In this document: piece after piece, positions 52,941 through 61,552 of the stretch
How positions within the stretch are numbered: position 1 is the stretch's first letter
How the letters are laid out: each line of letters starts with the position of its first letter
NCBI GenBank assembly: GCA_964522505.1
Contig: CAZFWJ010000005.1
Location: forward strand, 32,503-96,502
DNA length: 64,000 bases
Direction of reading: 5' to 3'
Origin: GYS-P2D sp964522505
GTDB taxonomy: Bacteria; Bacteroidota; Bacteroidia; Chitinophagales; Saprospiraceae
Notes under the pieces: model-generated
Told to the model about the DNA's origin: nothing
The model's input: only the letters and a program-made list of their open reading frames with translations
Database searches by the model: none
Program-made: the position numbers and the translations under genes

Positions 52941-54643
52941 TCCTCCAAGTCTAAGCCAAAAGGGAAAGCCTCATATTCACGCCCACCCTCAGCATAACAG
53001 CGTGACATTGCAATCATAAGATGAGAGAAAAATCCAGCATGAGTGAATTCAAACTCGCCCGGTTGTATACCGGTCATGTTCGGCTGAAAGCCAAATGATA
53101 AAAACTGATCTATCAATTTTTTGTCTCTGCTGATGACATGTATAGGTGTATCCCAACCGATCTCCTTTTTAGTAATTAGACCAGGTTGATGATCTCCAAA
53201 AAGTACATAGATCGTATCCTTATCCTCCTTAGAGTTGATATAATCCGTCACCGCATTGAGCTGATACTGTATCGCTTGTGAGTATCGCTCTTTCACACCG
53301 AGCCTCGGATCTACTTCATTATCTGCAGTGTACTGCGCATCTTCAAGTGGATGGTCTACTATAGTCTTAGGGCTATGAAATGGTGTGTGACTGTTAAGCG
53401 TGCTGAAGAACATAAAGTAAGGCCCCAATCGCTCCTTAGTTATGATATCTGAGATGCGATAAAAAGAATATTGATCGGGAGGCACGCTGCCTACACCAAG
53501 AAATTTGAATCGATGGCCCTTGTAGTCCATGTACTCTGCATCTATGAGTTTGTCATATTGATAGTGCTTGTGTACGGACGTCCAGTCTATCTCATCGCGA
53601 TAACCGCCAATGGCATTAGCGAGGATATTGGTATAGCCTTCCTTAGCGGTGAAGTGGAATAGCGATCGATAATCATCAAAGTTGGATTCGGTCTTAAAAA
53701 AGAGATTATAAAGATGAATGTTCTCGATGTTGATCCCATAGCACATGCTTGCATGACTGAGCCAACTACCCCCGGCAAATGCAGGTGGTATTGAGTAAGT
53801 CGACGCCACATGATAACCCTGCTGTTTGAGTTCCTTTAATTTGAGCTCAGCCAGCGGGATGAATGTTGGTTTTAGCTCTTCATCTTCAAATACAACAGAG
53901 CCGTAAGACTCTACACTGATCATCTCGATATTAGGCGTATGCTTCAGTTCTAAGTCTTCATATTGATCAAATGCTGAGAAGAATGCAGAGGGCTTTTCTA
54001 GTACGGCGCAATATTTTAATGTGCGTGTATAGTTAATACCTAAGTATAAAAACGGGCTCAACACGGTACGTTGATGCCACATATTGTACTCCATGCCTGG
54101 CTTAAACAAGCCTAATGCAGCCAGACTTACTAATCCTCCGCCAAGGAGATACCCATTGGGCTCTAGGCTCATCAGATAGGCACTGAGCAAATACATGCCG
54201 CATATCATCAGGCATACTATCAGAAACAATGCTAAGAATAAGAGATATTTCCAGGATTTGAGAATAGTTAACCCTGTTCCTATAAACTTCAGATCGGCGA
54301 TAATAATAGGTGTGTGCTCAAAAAAATAAAGCATCACTCCTGAATAGATGATGATGATCCAGGTAACGACAGCTAATACAGCAAGTACAGTCGCTGCCAT
54401 GGGACTCTTGAAGCCTATTAACATAAATGCCAAAAGTAGTAGGGCATAATCCATGTTGATCCTAAAGGGATCACTAGAAAACTTAATAAAAGGCATTTTC
54501 AATTTCTGCTTAGTAGTGGTGGTCGTATCTACCAGAAAGTGGAAGGGGTTAGGCTGATTCCGAACATTGAGTAGATAGAATGGTAAGAAGAATACCACGT
54601 TAATCACGCCTAATAATATTATAAATTCAACTGTACCACTCAT
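52928..54643 (-). CDS. LTA-synthase/sulfatase-fold membrane phosphotransferase-like protein
   Basis: This 571-residue protein has five to six N-terminal membrane segments (to about residue 190) followed by an alkaline-phosphatase/sulfatase-superfamily periplasmic domain. Metal and nucleophile motifs are SVESYGSVVFEDE (metal-ligand glutamate, about 243), AGGSWLSHASMCYG (candidate serine nucleophile, about 282) and YVLFGDHQPG (metal aspartate-histidine). The layout is that of LtaS and the phosphoethanolamine transferases, which act on phospholipid head groups at the outer face of the inner membrane. It overlaps the CDP-alcohol phosphatidyltransferase gene by 13 bases. Confidence 0.85.
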   Translation of the reverse strand: MSGTVEFIILLGVINVVFFLPFYLLNVRNQPNPFHFLVDTTTTTKQKLKMPFIKFSSDPFRINMDYALLLLAFMLIGFKSPMAATVLAVLAVVTWIIIIYSGVMLYFFEHTPIIIADLKFIGTGLTILKSWKYLLFLALFLIVCLMICGMYLLSAYLMSLEPNGYLLGGGLVSLAALGLFKPGMEYNMWHQRTVLSPFLYLGINYTRTLKYCAVLEKPSAFFSAFDQYEDLELKHTPNIEMISVESYGSVVFEDEELKPTFIPLAELKLKELKQQGYHVASTYSIPPAFAGGSWLSHASMCYGINIENIHLYNLFFKTESNFDDYRSLFHFTAKEGYTNILANAIGGYRDEIDWTSVHKHYQYDKLIDAEYMDYKGHRFKFLGVGSVPPDQYSFYRISDIITKERLGPYFMFFSTLNSHTPFHSPKTIVDHPLEDAQYTADNEVDPRLGVKERYSQAIQYQLNAVTDYINSKEDKDTIYVLFGDHQPGLITKKEIGWDTPIHVISRDKKLIDQFLSFGFQPNMTGIQPGEFEFTHAGFFSHLMIAMSRCYAEGGREYEAFPFGLDLEEWFK

Positions 54644-54667
54644 GATGCACTGATGCTATATGGATGC

Positions 54668-55039
54668 TTATCCTTCATAACTCGCCCAAGCATCGTGGGT
54701 TTCCCCAAGCTCGATGCTAATACGACCATTGAAAAAGCCAGAAACTTCTTCTTTTATCTGGTCATGTATATGTCGCGCCACGAACTCTGTCGTAGTGAGA
54801 TGGCCTTTGAAGATCTCTAGTTCATCGAGATTCTGATATTTCAGAGGCTCCAGGATTTTAGCGGTGATATCGTGAGCCTTGCCTATATCGATCACGACAT
54901 TATGCTCATCGAGATGCTCACTCTTGAATATTACATCTACTACATAGGTTGCGCCATGCAGATTTTGAGCGGGGCCAAAGAATGGATGCGGTAGAGAGTG
55001 TGCGATCATGATCGACTTTCTAATCTTTACGCTGTACAT
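54668..55039 (-). CDS. 6-pyruvoyl-tetrahydropterin synthase-fold protein with non-canonical active site
   Basis: This 123-residue protein has the T-fold of the PTPS/QueD family. Two metal-ligand-type histidines, H14 (AHSLPH) and H28 (LHG), are conserved, but the third normally in LHGHxY is alanine (LHGATY, A30), the catalytic cysteine before it is glutamine (Q25), and the Asp-His pair (LDHH in QueD) reads LDEL. The pterin-anchoring glutamate appears kept (GETHDAWASY). Alignment was by eye. The fold probably binds a pterin- or pyrimidine-like ring, but the standard reaction is unlikely. The gene is one base from the dehydrogenase gene. Confidence 0.8.
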   Translation of the reverse strand: MYSVKIRKSIMIAHSLPHPFFGPAQNLHGATYVVDVIFKSEHLDEHNVVIDIGKAHDITAKILEPLKYQNLDELEIFKGHLTTTEFVARHIHDQIKEEVSGFFNGRISIELGETHDAWASYEG

Positions 55040-55040
55040 A

Positions 55041-55991
55041 TCAATTGTATTTTATTATCCAAATGAGTCCATTTGGGAGCTTGTTTTTTCTTAAGTCGTT
55101 ATAGAATGCAGGACTATTTTCAAACAGCACAAAATCCGCTATAAGCTTGTCAAACGACTCATCCAATAGGACTGCTTCTGCGAGCTGTTTTCGACTTAGA
55201 TAAGTAGTATTTACTGGAGCCATTGGTGAGATCTTCGATACTTGACTGCTAATTAGCTTGAGTCTCTTATAATGAAAATCTTCTCCAAGGCTTAGATTAA
55301 TCTTGGTGGAACCATACCAACTCAATTCAACCACTCGACCTTCTGGATTGAGATGGTCGATGCAATATTGCAGACCTTTTCCACTGGCAGAAGTATTAAA
55401 TATAACGTCATAATTGGTTTGCTCTGTCACGTCAATCACCTTAAAGCCCAGCTGCTCAGCTTTCTCTTGTCGCCACGTGTTCGACTCAATGACCGATACT
55501 TCTTTAAAACCAAAGTGCCGCAGTGTTAATGATAATAGAGAACCGATATTTCCATATCCACAAATGGCTATGTCAGCATCTTCTTTCAGGTCTGCATCCC
55601 ATATAGCGTTAATAGTAGTTTCTATATTACTGATTAATGTGGCCCGATAAGTAGGTATTGCTTGCGATAGTGGGTAGGTATCTTTTGAATCTACTATTAT
55701 AGTTTTTTGATGTGGATGCATGACGTGATAGTACTGGTTATCTTGAGACCCAATACTCGAATAGCCATATTTTATAGGAAATGTGAACTCTCCTTCCATA
55801 TATGGGACGCTCATTGCACTATAAAGTGAAGCTGGAACCTTGCCAGTGCTGACTAACCTTTCTGTTCCTGTTGATATCAATGAATAGTCAGAGCGGAGCA
55901 TTAATTGATTTTCACCACTTTTTTCAGGTATATCGATGCTGATTAGTTCAGACTTATGTTCATTTATATGCCATAAGGAAGGAGTAATCAT
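55041..55991 (-). CDS. Medium-chain dehydrogenase-like oxidoreductase (no zinc ligands seen)
   Basis: This 316-residue MDR-fold protein contains SLISTGTERLVSTGKV, FPIKYGYSSIGSQ, and the Rossmann glycine motif ADIAICGYGNIGSLLSLTLRHFG (about 140-162), with VVELSWYGSTKINLSL later. The cysteines and histidines that bind zinc in alcohol dehydrogenases are not visible, as in the subfamily annotated as zinc-binding dehydrogenase with YG-S-x-G. It likely oxidises or reduces a hydroxyl or keto group using NAD(P). It overlaps the RibD-C gene by four bases and leads the PTPS-like gene by one base. Confidence 0.85.
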   Translation of the reverse strand: MITPSLWHINEHKSELISIDIPEKSGENQLMLRSDYSLISTGTERLVSTGKVPASLYSAMSVPYMEGEFTFPIKYGYSSIGSQDNQYYHVMHPHQKTIIVDSKDTYPLSQAIPTYRATLISNIETTINAIWDADLKEDADIAICGYGNIGSLLSLTLRHFGFKEVSVIESNTWRQEKAEQLGFKVIDVTEQTNYDVIFNTSASGKGLQYCIDHLNPEGRVVELSWYGSTKINLSLGEDFHYKRLKLISSQVSKISPMAPVNTTYLSRKQLAEAVLLDESFDKLIADFVLFENSPAFYNDLRKNKLPNGLIWIIKYN

Positions 55992-56941
55992 GCCGGGCGG
56001 GCAGTAATCATCTGGGTGTCGCCTATGGAATGCCAGACATGGTTAGAAAGATTTTGCCCATCTCCAATGCAGTTGACATCAGTAAGGTTTATACAGCTCT
56101 TTCCACTGCCCAATATAAGCGGAGCCATATGAAACTGTACGATGTCAATAGATTTGTTTCGTAGGAATGTACTCGCCGTTTGAGGCCCTCCTTCAATAAG
56201 GATAGATTTGATGCCTTCACCTTTTAGTTGATTCAGAAGATGCACAATCTTCTGAGCTTCACTTGACCCATCATAATAGAGGATCTTCGTAAAGGCCTCA
56301 TGGCTTGCGATATGTTGATATTGCTTATCTCTAAGCAAGAATGTTTTAGTCTTAGGTGTTTGAGGTAATGAATCAAAATCCTCAGTGTGATTGCTCAATA
56401 TCAACCTAATTGGGCTATTGCCTTTTACATGCCTAACGGTGAGGGTAGGGTTGTCGGTAAGGACAGTTTTAGCACCTACCATGATGGCATCTACTAGTGC
56501 TCGTAGTCGATGAGCATGCACTAAGTTTTCATCGTTACCAATCCATTTAGAGTCTCCATCGAGTGTAGCTACCTTTCCGTCTATGCTACAGGCCATATGA
56601 AGAAAGATGAAAGGCACCTCGTGGGCGAATGAATCAATCAGGGAGAGCGGCCAGTATAGGGATAAAAATTTGGACACTTCCACATCTATGGTATCCCTAA
56701 CGTACATTAAGCAATTGTCGAAAGGTAACTTATGGATATGCCATTCATTGTCTAAGGCAATATCGCTGGCATCTTTTGAAAGCACTATGGCACTTGACTC
56801 AGTAAGGTCTAGGTTGTGCAGTTCGGTATATAATTTAAATTGACCTGCGTGATAACTGCATGCTATAGCGTTATCAGGACTGTTTTTTAAACGATCTCTC
56901 AGGGCTACGAGTCTTTCCCAGAGTTGGTCGATGGTTATCAT
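55988..56941 (-). CDS. RibD C-terminal-type pyrimidine reductase with N-terminal extension
   Basis: This 317-residue protein contains one RibD-C/DHFR-like domain (about 105-310): FLHMACSIDGKVATLDGDSKWIGN, LVDAIMVGAKTVLTDNPTLTVR and SILIEGGPQTASTFLRNKSIDI. In riboflavin synthesis this domain reduces the ribosyl side chain of the pyrimidine intermediate with NADPH. The deaminase domain of bifunctional RibD is missing and replaced by an unrelated N-terminal region of about 100 residues. Its four-base overlap with ribA and the dehydrogenase gene supports a dedicated pathway rather than normal riboflavin synthesis. Confidence 0.88.
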   Translation of the reverse strand: MITIDQLWERLVALRDRLKNSPDNAIACSYHAGQFKLYTELHNLDLTESSAIVLSKDASDIALDNEWHIHKLPFDNCLMYVRDTIDVEVSKFLSLYWPLSLIDSFAHEVPFIFLHMACSIDGKVATLDGDSKWIGNDENLVHAHRLRALVDAIMVGAKTVLTDNPTLTVRHVKGNSPIRLILSNHTEDFDSLPQTPKTKTFLLRDKQYQHIASHEAFTKILYYDGSSEAQKIVHLLNQLKGEGIKSILIEGGPQTASTFLRNKSIDIVQFHMAPLILGSGKSCINLTDVNCIGDGQNLSNHVWHSIGDTQMITARPA

Positions 56942-57603
56942 ACTTTCTCTAATAAATGTCCGAATACCTCCTTTTTGGTATGTAGATACTTATAATTAAT
57001 GTCATTTGGTGTGATCTCAAGAGGTATTCTTCCAATTACTCTTATGTTACTTTCATCAAATGCTGAAATCTTTTCTGGATTGTTAGTTAGAAGGTTAATC
57101 TTTTGAATGCCGTAAAAATCTAATATCTGGACGGCCACATCATAGTTTCTTTCATCTAATCCGAATCCGAGATGTTCATTGGCCTGAGCGGTATCCAAAC
57201 CTCTATCTTGCTCTACATAAGCTTTTAGCTTATTGATGATTCCAATTCCTCTACCTTCTTGTCTGAGATAGATCACCATTCCTTCATGTGCCTGAATATA
57301 CTCCATAGAAGCTTGGAGCTGCTCACCGCATTCACATCGCTGCGAACCAAACAAATCACCAGTTATGCATTCTGAGTGAATACGCACATTGGCCACATTC
57401 CAATCACTTGCCTTCCCATGGCTCAATACCAAATGTGGCATCCGATCATCTTGATCACTCGAAAAGGCAGACATCATAAAGTCCCCATGATGCGTGGGAA
57501 TAATGACTTTGCTCTGCTCTCTTAGTATCGAACGCTTCATATCAGACCTCTTTATTGCATACATATTAATCCTCGAGTTTGGATTTATGTTTGAATTACG
57601 CAT
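56938..57603 (-). CDS. ribA: GTP cyclohydrolase II
   Basis: GTP cyclohydrolase II opens and deformylates GTP to the 2,5-diamino-6-ribosylamino-pyrimidinone phosphate that begins riboflavin synthesis. The 221-residue enzyme retains the zinc cysteines in SECITGDLFGSQRCECGEQL (C-x10-C-x-C), the YLRQEGRGIGIINKLKAY motif with the catalytic residues, DTAQANEHLGFGLDERNYDVA and LLTNNPEKISAF. It lacks the DHBP synthase domain of RibBA. ATG at 57603 is used, and a start at 57541 (MKRSILREQ) is possible. It is the first gene of the eleven-gene cluster, with no second riboflavin gene in the window. Confidence 0.94.
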   Translation of the reverse strand: MRNSNINPNSRINMYAIKRSDMKRSILREQSKVIIPTHHGDFMMSAFSSDQDDRMPHLVLSHGKASDWNVANVRIHSECITGDLFGSQRCECGEQLQASMEYIQAHEGMVIYLRQEGRGIGIINKLKAYVEQDRGLDTAQANEHLGFGLDERNYDVAVQILDFYGIQKINLLTNNPEKISAFDESNIRVIGRIPLEITPNDINYKYLHTKKEVFGHLLEKV

Positions 57604-57758
57604 ATAACCTTGCTAAAGGTTGCTTCTCAAGACATAAATACGCCTCAAAGTTTTATTTTTTGATTGAGCCTTTAGAATAAGAGAATTGGTAATGACCTTA
57701 ATAGGTGTAAAGTTAAGATAAATAACTCTCTGGATTATCTATTGTGATGGAAGCCCAA

Positions 57759-60158
57759 TTAATCACCTTTCTCAGCCGCAATCAACTTTAATAAACCTGG
57801 CAGGACTGATAAAGTCGTGCCGTCTCTTGACTGCTGGCGACTATTTTTTACAGACTCTATATAGCTTAGGTCTCTATCACCCAAGTCACGTCCTGAACTT
57901 AGAACAGCATACATTTTAGACAGATCCGACAATACCAATGCATGATATTCTATACCACTTAAGTCAGGATGATCGATAATCAGGGATTTTAGTTGGTCGT
58001 ACATGCCAGACCACTGCGCAATATTCCTGATGATCTCAGACCTGTTCTCGTCCGTAGGATTATCCAAGTGTTGATTAACCAGCTTATTAAATTCGTAACC
58101 ATCTATCGACTCGGCCTGAACAATATCTGCAACTCTGGTCATGGCTGTCTTAATTGTATGATTGGGGTGTGCTTGCCAACGGTTATAGTATTTCACCTCT
58201 TCCAGTAAATTAAGGAAGGAGAACAAACTGCGCAGTTGATCTGGGTCACTTGACCACTTAGATAAGGTTGATATTACATTGTCATCGTCAATGGCATCGA
58301 TCTCAATAAGTATGGCTATGGAATGTGCTACTCTCCTATATAGATCTTCAGTATCTGTGGTATGATTTTTAGGGCTCCAGAGCTTTTCCGCTACTGCTAA
58401 AGTTCGAGGCCAGATCCTTGAATTTACATTGGTCTCATCTACCCATTCAGACCACATAGCGGCCTCGCCTCCAAGTATCATGTCGAGTTGATCTGACCTT
58501 GGTTCTGGTGGTTTGTGAAACTTGGGTAGTACCATACCATCGACCATGTCATGTCCACCAACTTTAGAGCCTGTGACTGGGATGCCAACGAACGATAGAT
58601 TAATCGAACCATTTAGTTGATTATCAGAGGTCTTGAGTTCCACATTGAGCGGTCCTGCAGCATTAGTAAATGAGAAGTTCATCGCATTATCGTTCCAGTC
58701 GATCTCATTGATAATGTGTTGTTGGCCCATCATATTTAGTATGCCTCTGGAATTCTCCTTTGACCCGAATAGAAACATCATACTTCCCTGATTGACAAGA
58801 TCACTGGGCGAGCTCAATTCATATGCACTCCAGTTGTCCCTATCGATTTCGATATTCATATAATCGGGTTGATCTGACGGATCTACCTCATATAATTCTG
58901 ACATGGGCAACTTGTGATCGAGATACCAACCATGAGAGAGTATCGCAGGGCTATTGAGGGATATAGCGCTGAAGACCGCATCCTTACTGCGCCAAGCTTG
59001 GATGGTCGTCCCCGATTTAGCTAACTCAGGACGTATCGCCTCATCCCAAGTGATCATTTTCTTCTTCGCTCTAAACATGATATCAGACATGCGTAGATTA
59101 AAATAGGTCTGAAGATCATTGTAGGAGTTGAGACCTTTGTCATCCATAAATTGGGTGATCTCATCACTTTGTTGCCATTCTGTAGGGATGACCTCATCAC
59201 TGCCTATGTGTATATATCGATCGGGAAACAACGCTGTCATCTCCTTAATGAATGATGCCAGAAATAAGTAGACATCCTGATTAGTAGGATCTATGGCATC
59301 GGAGAATACTCCATAGCCCTCTTTAAGATTGTAATTATCCGAAACCCCATATTCTGGATAGGGCGTGAGCCATCCTGAGGCATGACCAGGCATGTCAAAT
59401 TCTGGTACAATTCTGATCCCTCTTTCAGCAGCGTATTGGATCAATTCCTTCATCTCGGCCTGCGTATAGTATTGTCCACCAGAGCCCAACTCATGTAGCT
59501 TTGGGTAGGTCTTGGACTCTATTCTAAATCCTTGATTATCTGTGAGATGGAGGTGAAGCACATTCATCTTGGCAATAGCCATGGCATCTATATTTTGGTA
59601 AAGTATCTCAAGAGGCATGAAGTGCCTGCTGACATCGATCATTAAGCCTCTCCAGCTATACCTGGGATTATCATATATACTCGACCTCGGAATAGTATGC
59701 TTATTGTTTTGGTTAGAGATGAGCTGTTTGAGCGTCTGTAAGCCCCGTTCGACACCGATACCTGTCGCAGCTGTCAAGGTAATTTCATACTCCTCGACTT
59801 CCAAAGTATAGGACTCATCCATATGGAGATGGGGCACATCGGGAGCGCTATTCTCTGCTGATAAAGTGATCGTCCATGTTTGATCACCTTTCTGTAATAG
59901 CAGATTGTCAAACCAACTGGATGTGGTGCTAAAAGCTTGTTTAGAAACTAGGTCTGTGGCACCCTCAAACACCCAGTTGATAGGTTCTGAAAGGGTGAAA
60001 GATTCGTCTTTTAAGTCGACATGATAGGGTAGGGGTACTATCGATAGTTGACTACGATCTTCAGCTGATAGGAGCTCCGTATATGATTTATTAGATTGAT
60101 CCGATTTACAAGCTATAAGGCTCGCAAAGCTTAAACAAAAAAAGACTTTTTGGTACAT
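57759..60158 (-). CDS. Beta-N-acetylhexosaminidase, GH20, lipoprotein
   Basis: This 799-residue surface or periplasmic enzyme removes terminal N-acetylglucosamine or N-acetylgalactosamine. The lipoprotein signal ends LIAC at residue 17. A GH20b N-terminal domain (about 35-165) precedes the TIM barrel, with RGLMIDVSRHFMP, NVLHLHLTDNQGFRIES and the catalytic Asp-Glu pair in YIHIGSDEVIPTEW near residue 320. GGEAAMWSEWVDETNVNSRIWPR closes the barrel, and a C-terminal helical region follows. Length is at the upper end of the family. It is alone on its strand. Confidence 0.93.
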   Translation of the reverse strand: MYQKVFFCLSFASLIACKSDQSNKSYTELLSAEDRSQLSIVPLPYHVDLKDESFTLSEPINWVFEGATDLVSKQAFSTTSSWFDNLLLQKGDQTWTITLSAENSAPDVPHLHMDESYTLEVEEYEITLTAATGIGVERGLQTLKQLISNQNNKHTIPRSSIYDNPRYSWRGLMIDVSRHFMPLEILYQNIDAMAIAKMNVLHLHLTDNQGFRIESKTYPKLHELGSGGQYYTQAEMKELIQYAAERGIRIVPEFDMPGHASGWLTPYPEYGVSDNYNLKEGYGVFSDAIDPTNQDVYLFLASFIKEMTALFPDRYIHIGSDEVIPTEWQQSDEITQFMDDKGLNSYNDLQTYFNLRMSDIMFRAKKKMITWDEAIRPELAKSGTTIQAWRSKDAVFSAISLNSPAILSHGWYLDHKLPMSELYEVDPSDQPDYMNIEIDRDNWSAYELSSPSDLVNQGSMMFLFGSKENSRGILNMMGQQHIINEIDWNDNAMNFSFTNAAGPLNVELKTSDNQLNGSINLSFVGIPVTGSKVGGHDMVDGMVLPKFHKPPEPRSDQLDMILGGEAAMWSEWVDETNVNSRIWPRTLAVAEKLWSPKNHTTDTEDLYRRVAHSIAILIEIDAIDDDNVISTLSKWSSDPDQLRSLFSFLNLLEEVKYYNRWQAHPNHTIKTAMTRVADIVQAESIDGYEFNKLVNQHLDNPTDENRSEIIRNIAQWSGMYDQLKSLIIDHPDLSGIEYHALVLSDLSKMYAVLSSGRDLGDRDLSYIESVKNSRQQSRDGTTLSVLPGLLKLIAAEKGD

Positions 60159-60300
60159 AGAATGGCATTCTCACGTTAGGCTTGTAAGGTACGTAATACA
60201 TATAGAATTTGTTAATAGGATCGGGTAGAAGTGAGTAATCTCTGAAATTGAATGGATTTATGAAAGAAGTAAGTCCAGGAGTAATTCTGATTTAGAAATC

Positions 60301-60861
60301 TTAGAAGCGCTTACCTAAGTAGATCCCGAATCTTGGGACAACATCATCGAAGAAAAAATTGGTATCGCCATAATTGGAAATGACACCAAGTACTATGCTG
60401 ACGGTAAAACTTTTCTTGTTGATAAATTTCCATCCAACAGAAGTTCCGAATCCGATGGCTTCTGCCGGTACAAATCCTTCACTAAATCGACGATCTCCTA
60501 TATAGAAGACCCTTTCATAGCTGTAGCTGACATATGCTCCTAATATTTCTACAAAAAACAGATTTTTCTTTTTTGCAGGAAAGTATCTGCGGATGAAAGG
60601 AGCCAGACTGTAGTCTACATCTTCCCCAAAGCTAAATATCGAAGTACCTAAATCAAGTCCAACACCTAAGTTCGTGTTCAAATTTCTTTCATAAGAAATA
60701 CTTGTATAACCACCAATTACATAAGCCACATTGGCACTTAACTCATTTTTAGTCACTACAGACTCACCAGTTTCATTTTGCGCAGAACAAATGTTGATAA
60801 AACTAGTTATCGCAAATATTAATGACAATGCTGCTGTTTTATAGGACCTTCTTTTCACCAT
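60301..60861 (-). CDS. Outer-membrane beta-barrel protein, paralogue B
   Basis: This 186-residue protein has a signal peptide (about 1-28) and a porin-like barrel with amphipathic strands such as AYVIGGYTSISYERNLNTNLGVGLDLGTSI, and a C-terminal GKRF. It resembles the adjacent upstream protein in layout (a repeated YTSISYE/YTSLAYEQ strand, similar turns and aromatic C-terminus), so the two arose by tandem duplication. The start overlaps the upstream paralogue by seven bases. Confidence 0.8.
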   Translation of the reverse strand: MVKRRSYKTAALSLIFAITSFINICSAQNETGESVVTKNELSANVAYVIGGYTSISYERNLNTNLGVGLDLGTSIFSFGEDVDYSLAPFIRRYFPAKKKNLFFVEILGAYVSYSYERVFYIGDRRFSEGFVPAEAIGFGTSVGWKFINKKSFTVSIVLGVISNYGDTNFFFDDVVPRFGIYLGKRF

Positions 60862-61409
60862 AACCTTTTCCCTATCATTATCCCTACTCGCAGAAACACA
60901 TCTTCATTAGAATTACTTTCAATTGGTACAGTGTTTCTCCCAACTCCGAGAACAATTTCTCCAAACAGACCATTATCAGACAAATATTTTAATCCAAGTG
61001 ACGCCCCTGGACCTCGAATTTTACTATTCATTTCAAGAAATCCCATAAAATTGTCAAAGAATCCGACCTCTTCGAATTGCGCTAATGCATAATTAACTTC
61101 AAGAAAAAATCCATTATGGCTCTTTCCAAAGTAAACTCGAGCATAGGGCAAGATCGTATAATCGAAATTAGTATTGAGCACGTCAACAAAATTGGTTCCA
61201 ATTTCCGCGCCCAAAGCGAAATTGTACTTATAGAATAGTTGCTCGTAAGCTAGACTTGTATATCCCCATTGAACTCCAACAAGATTAATCTTCACCTCTC
61301 TTTTCTTGAGCTCGTTATCTTCGAAAACAATCTCGTCAGATTCTTGCTCTTGAGAGTAAGCAAGAGTTGCGGAGAATAAGAAGGCCAATATGATGATACA
61401 GTATTTCAT
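60855..61409 (-). CDS. Outer-membrane beta-barrel protein, paralogue A
   Basis: This 184-residue protein is placed at the ATG at 61409 (MKYCIIILAFLF) so that a signal peptide ending AYSQ is present; the ATG at 61427 would add six unneeded residues. The mature part is a small barrel of alternating hydrophobic residues with WGYTSLAYEQLFYKYNFALGAEIGTNF and a C-terminal KRLW. No family is named. It is the upstream partner of the paralogue at 60301. Confidence 0.8.
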   Translation of the reverse strand: MKYCIIILAFLFSATLAYSQEQESDEIVFEDNELKKREVKINLVGVQWGYTSLAYEQLFYKYNFALGAEIGTNFVDVLNTNFDYTILPYARVYFGKSHNGFFLEVNYALAQFEEVGFFDNFMGFLEMNSKIRGPGASLGLKYLSDNGLFGEIVLGVGRNTVPIESNSNEDVFLRVGIMIGKRLW

Positions 61410-61552
61410 ATGATTACTTAGAGCCAATATAGTGATTGAATGCTAACTCTAAAAGTCTTCAAATGCCATACTTTTATGAGAGTTGACCTTAGATTTACAT
61501 TAGATAAGAATCTATTCATATCTTAAGGTCAAGGAATCAAAGAATGTAAATC

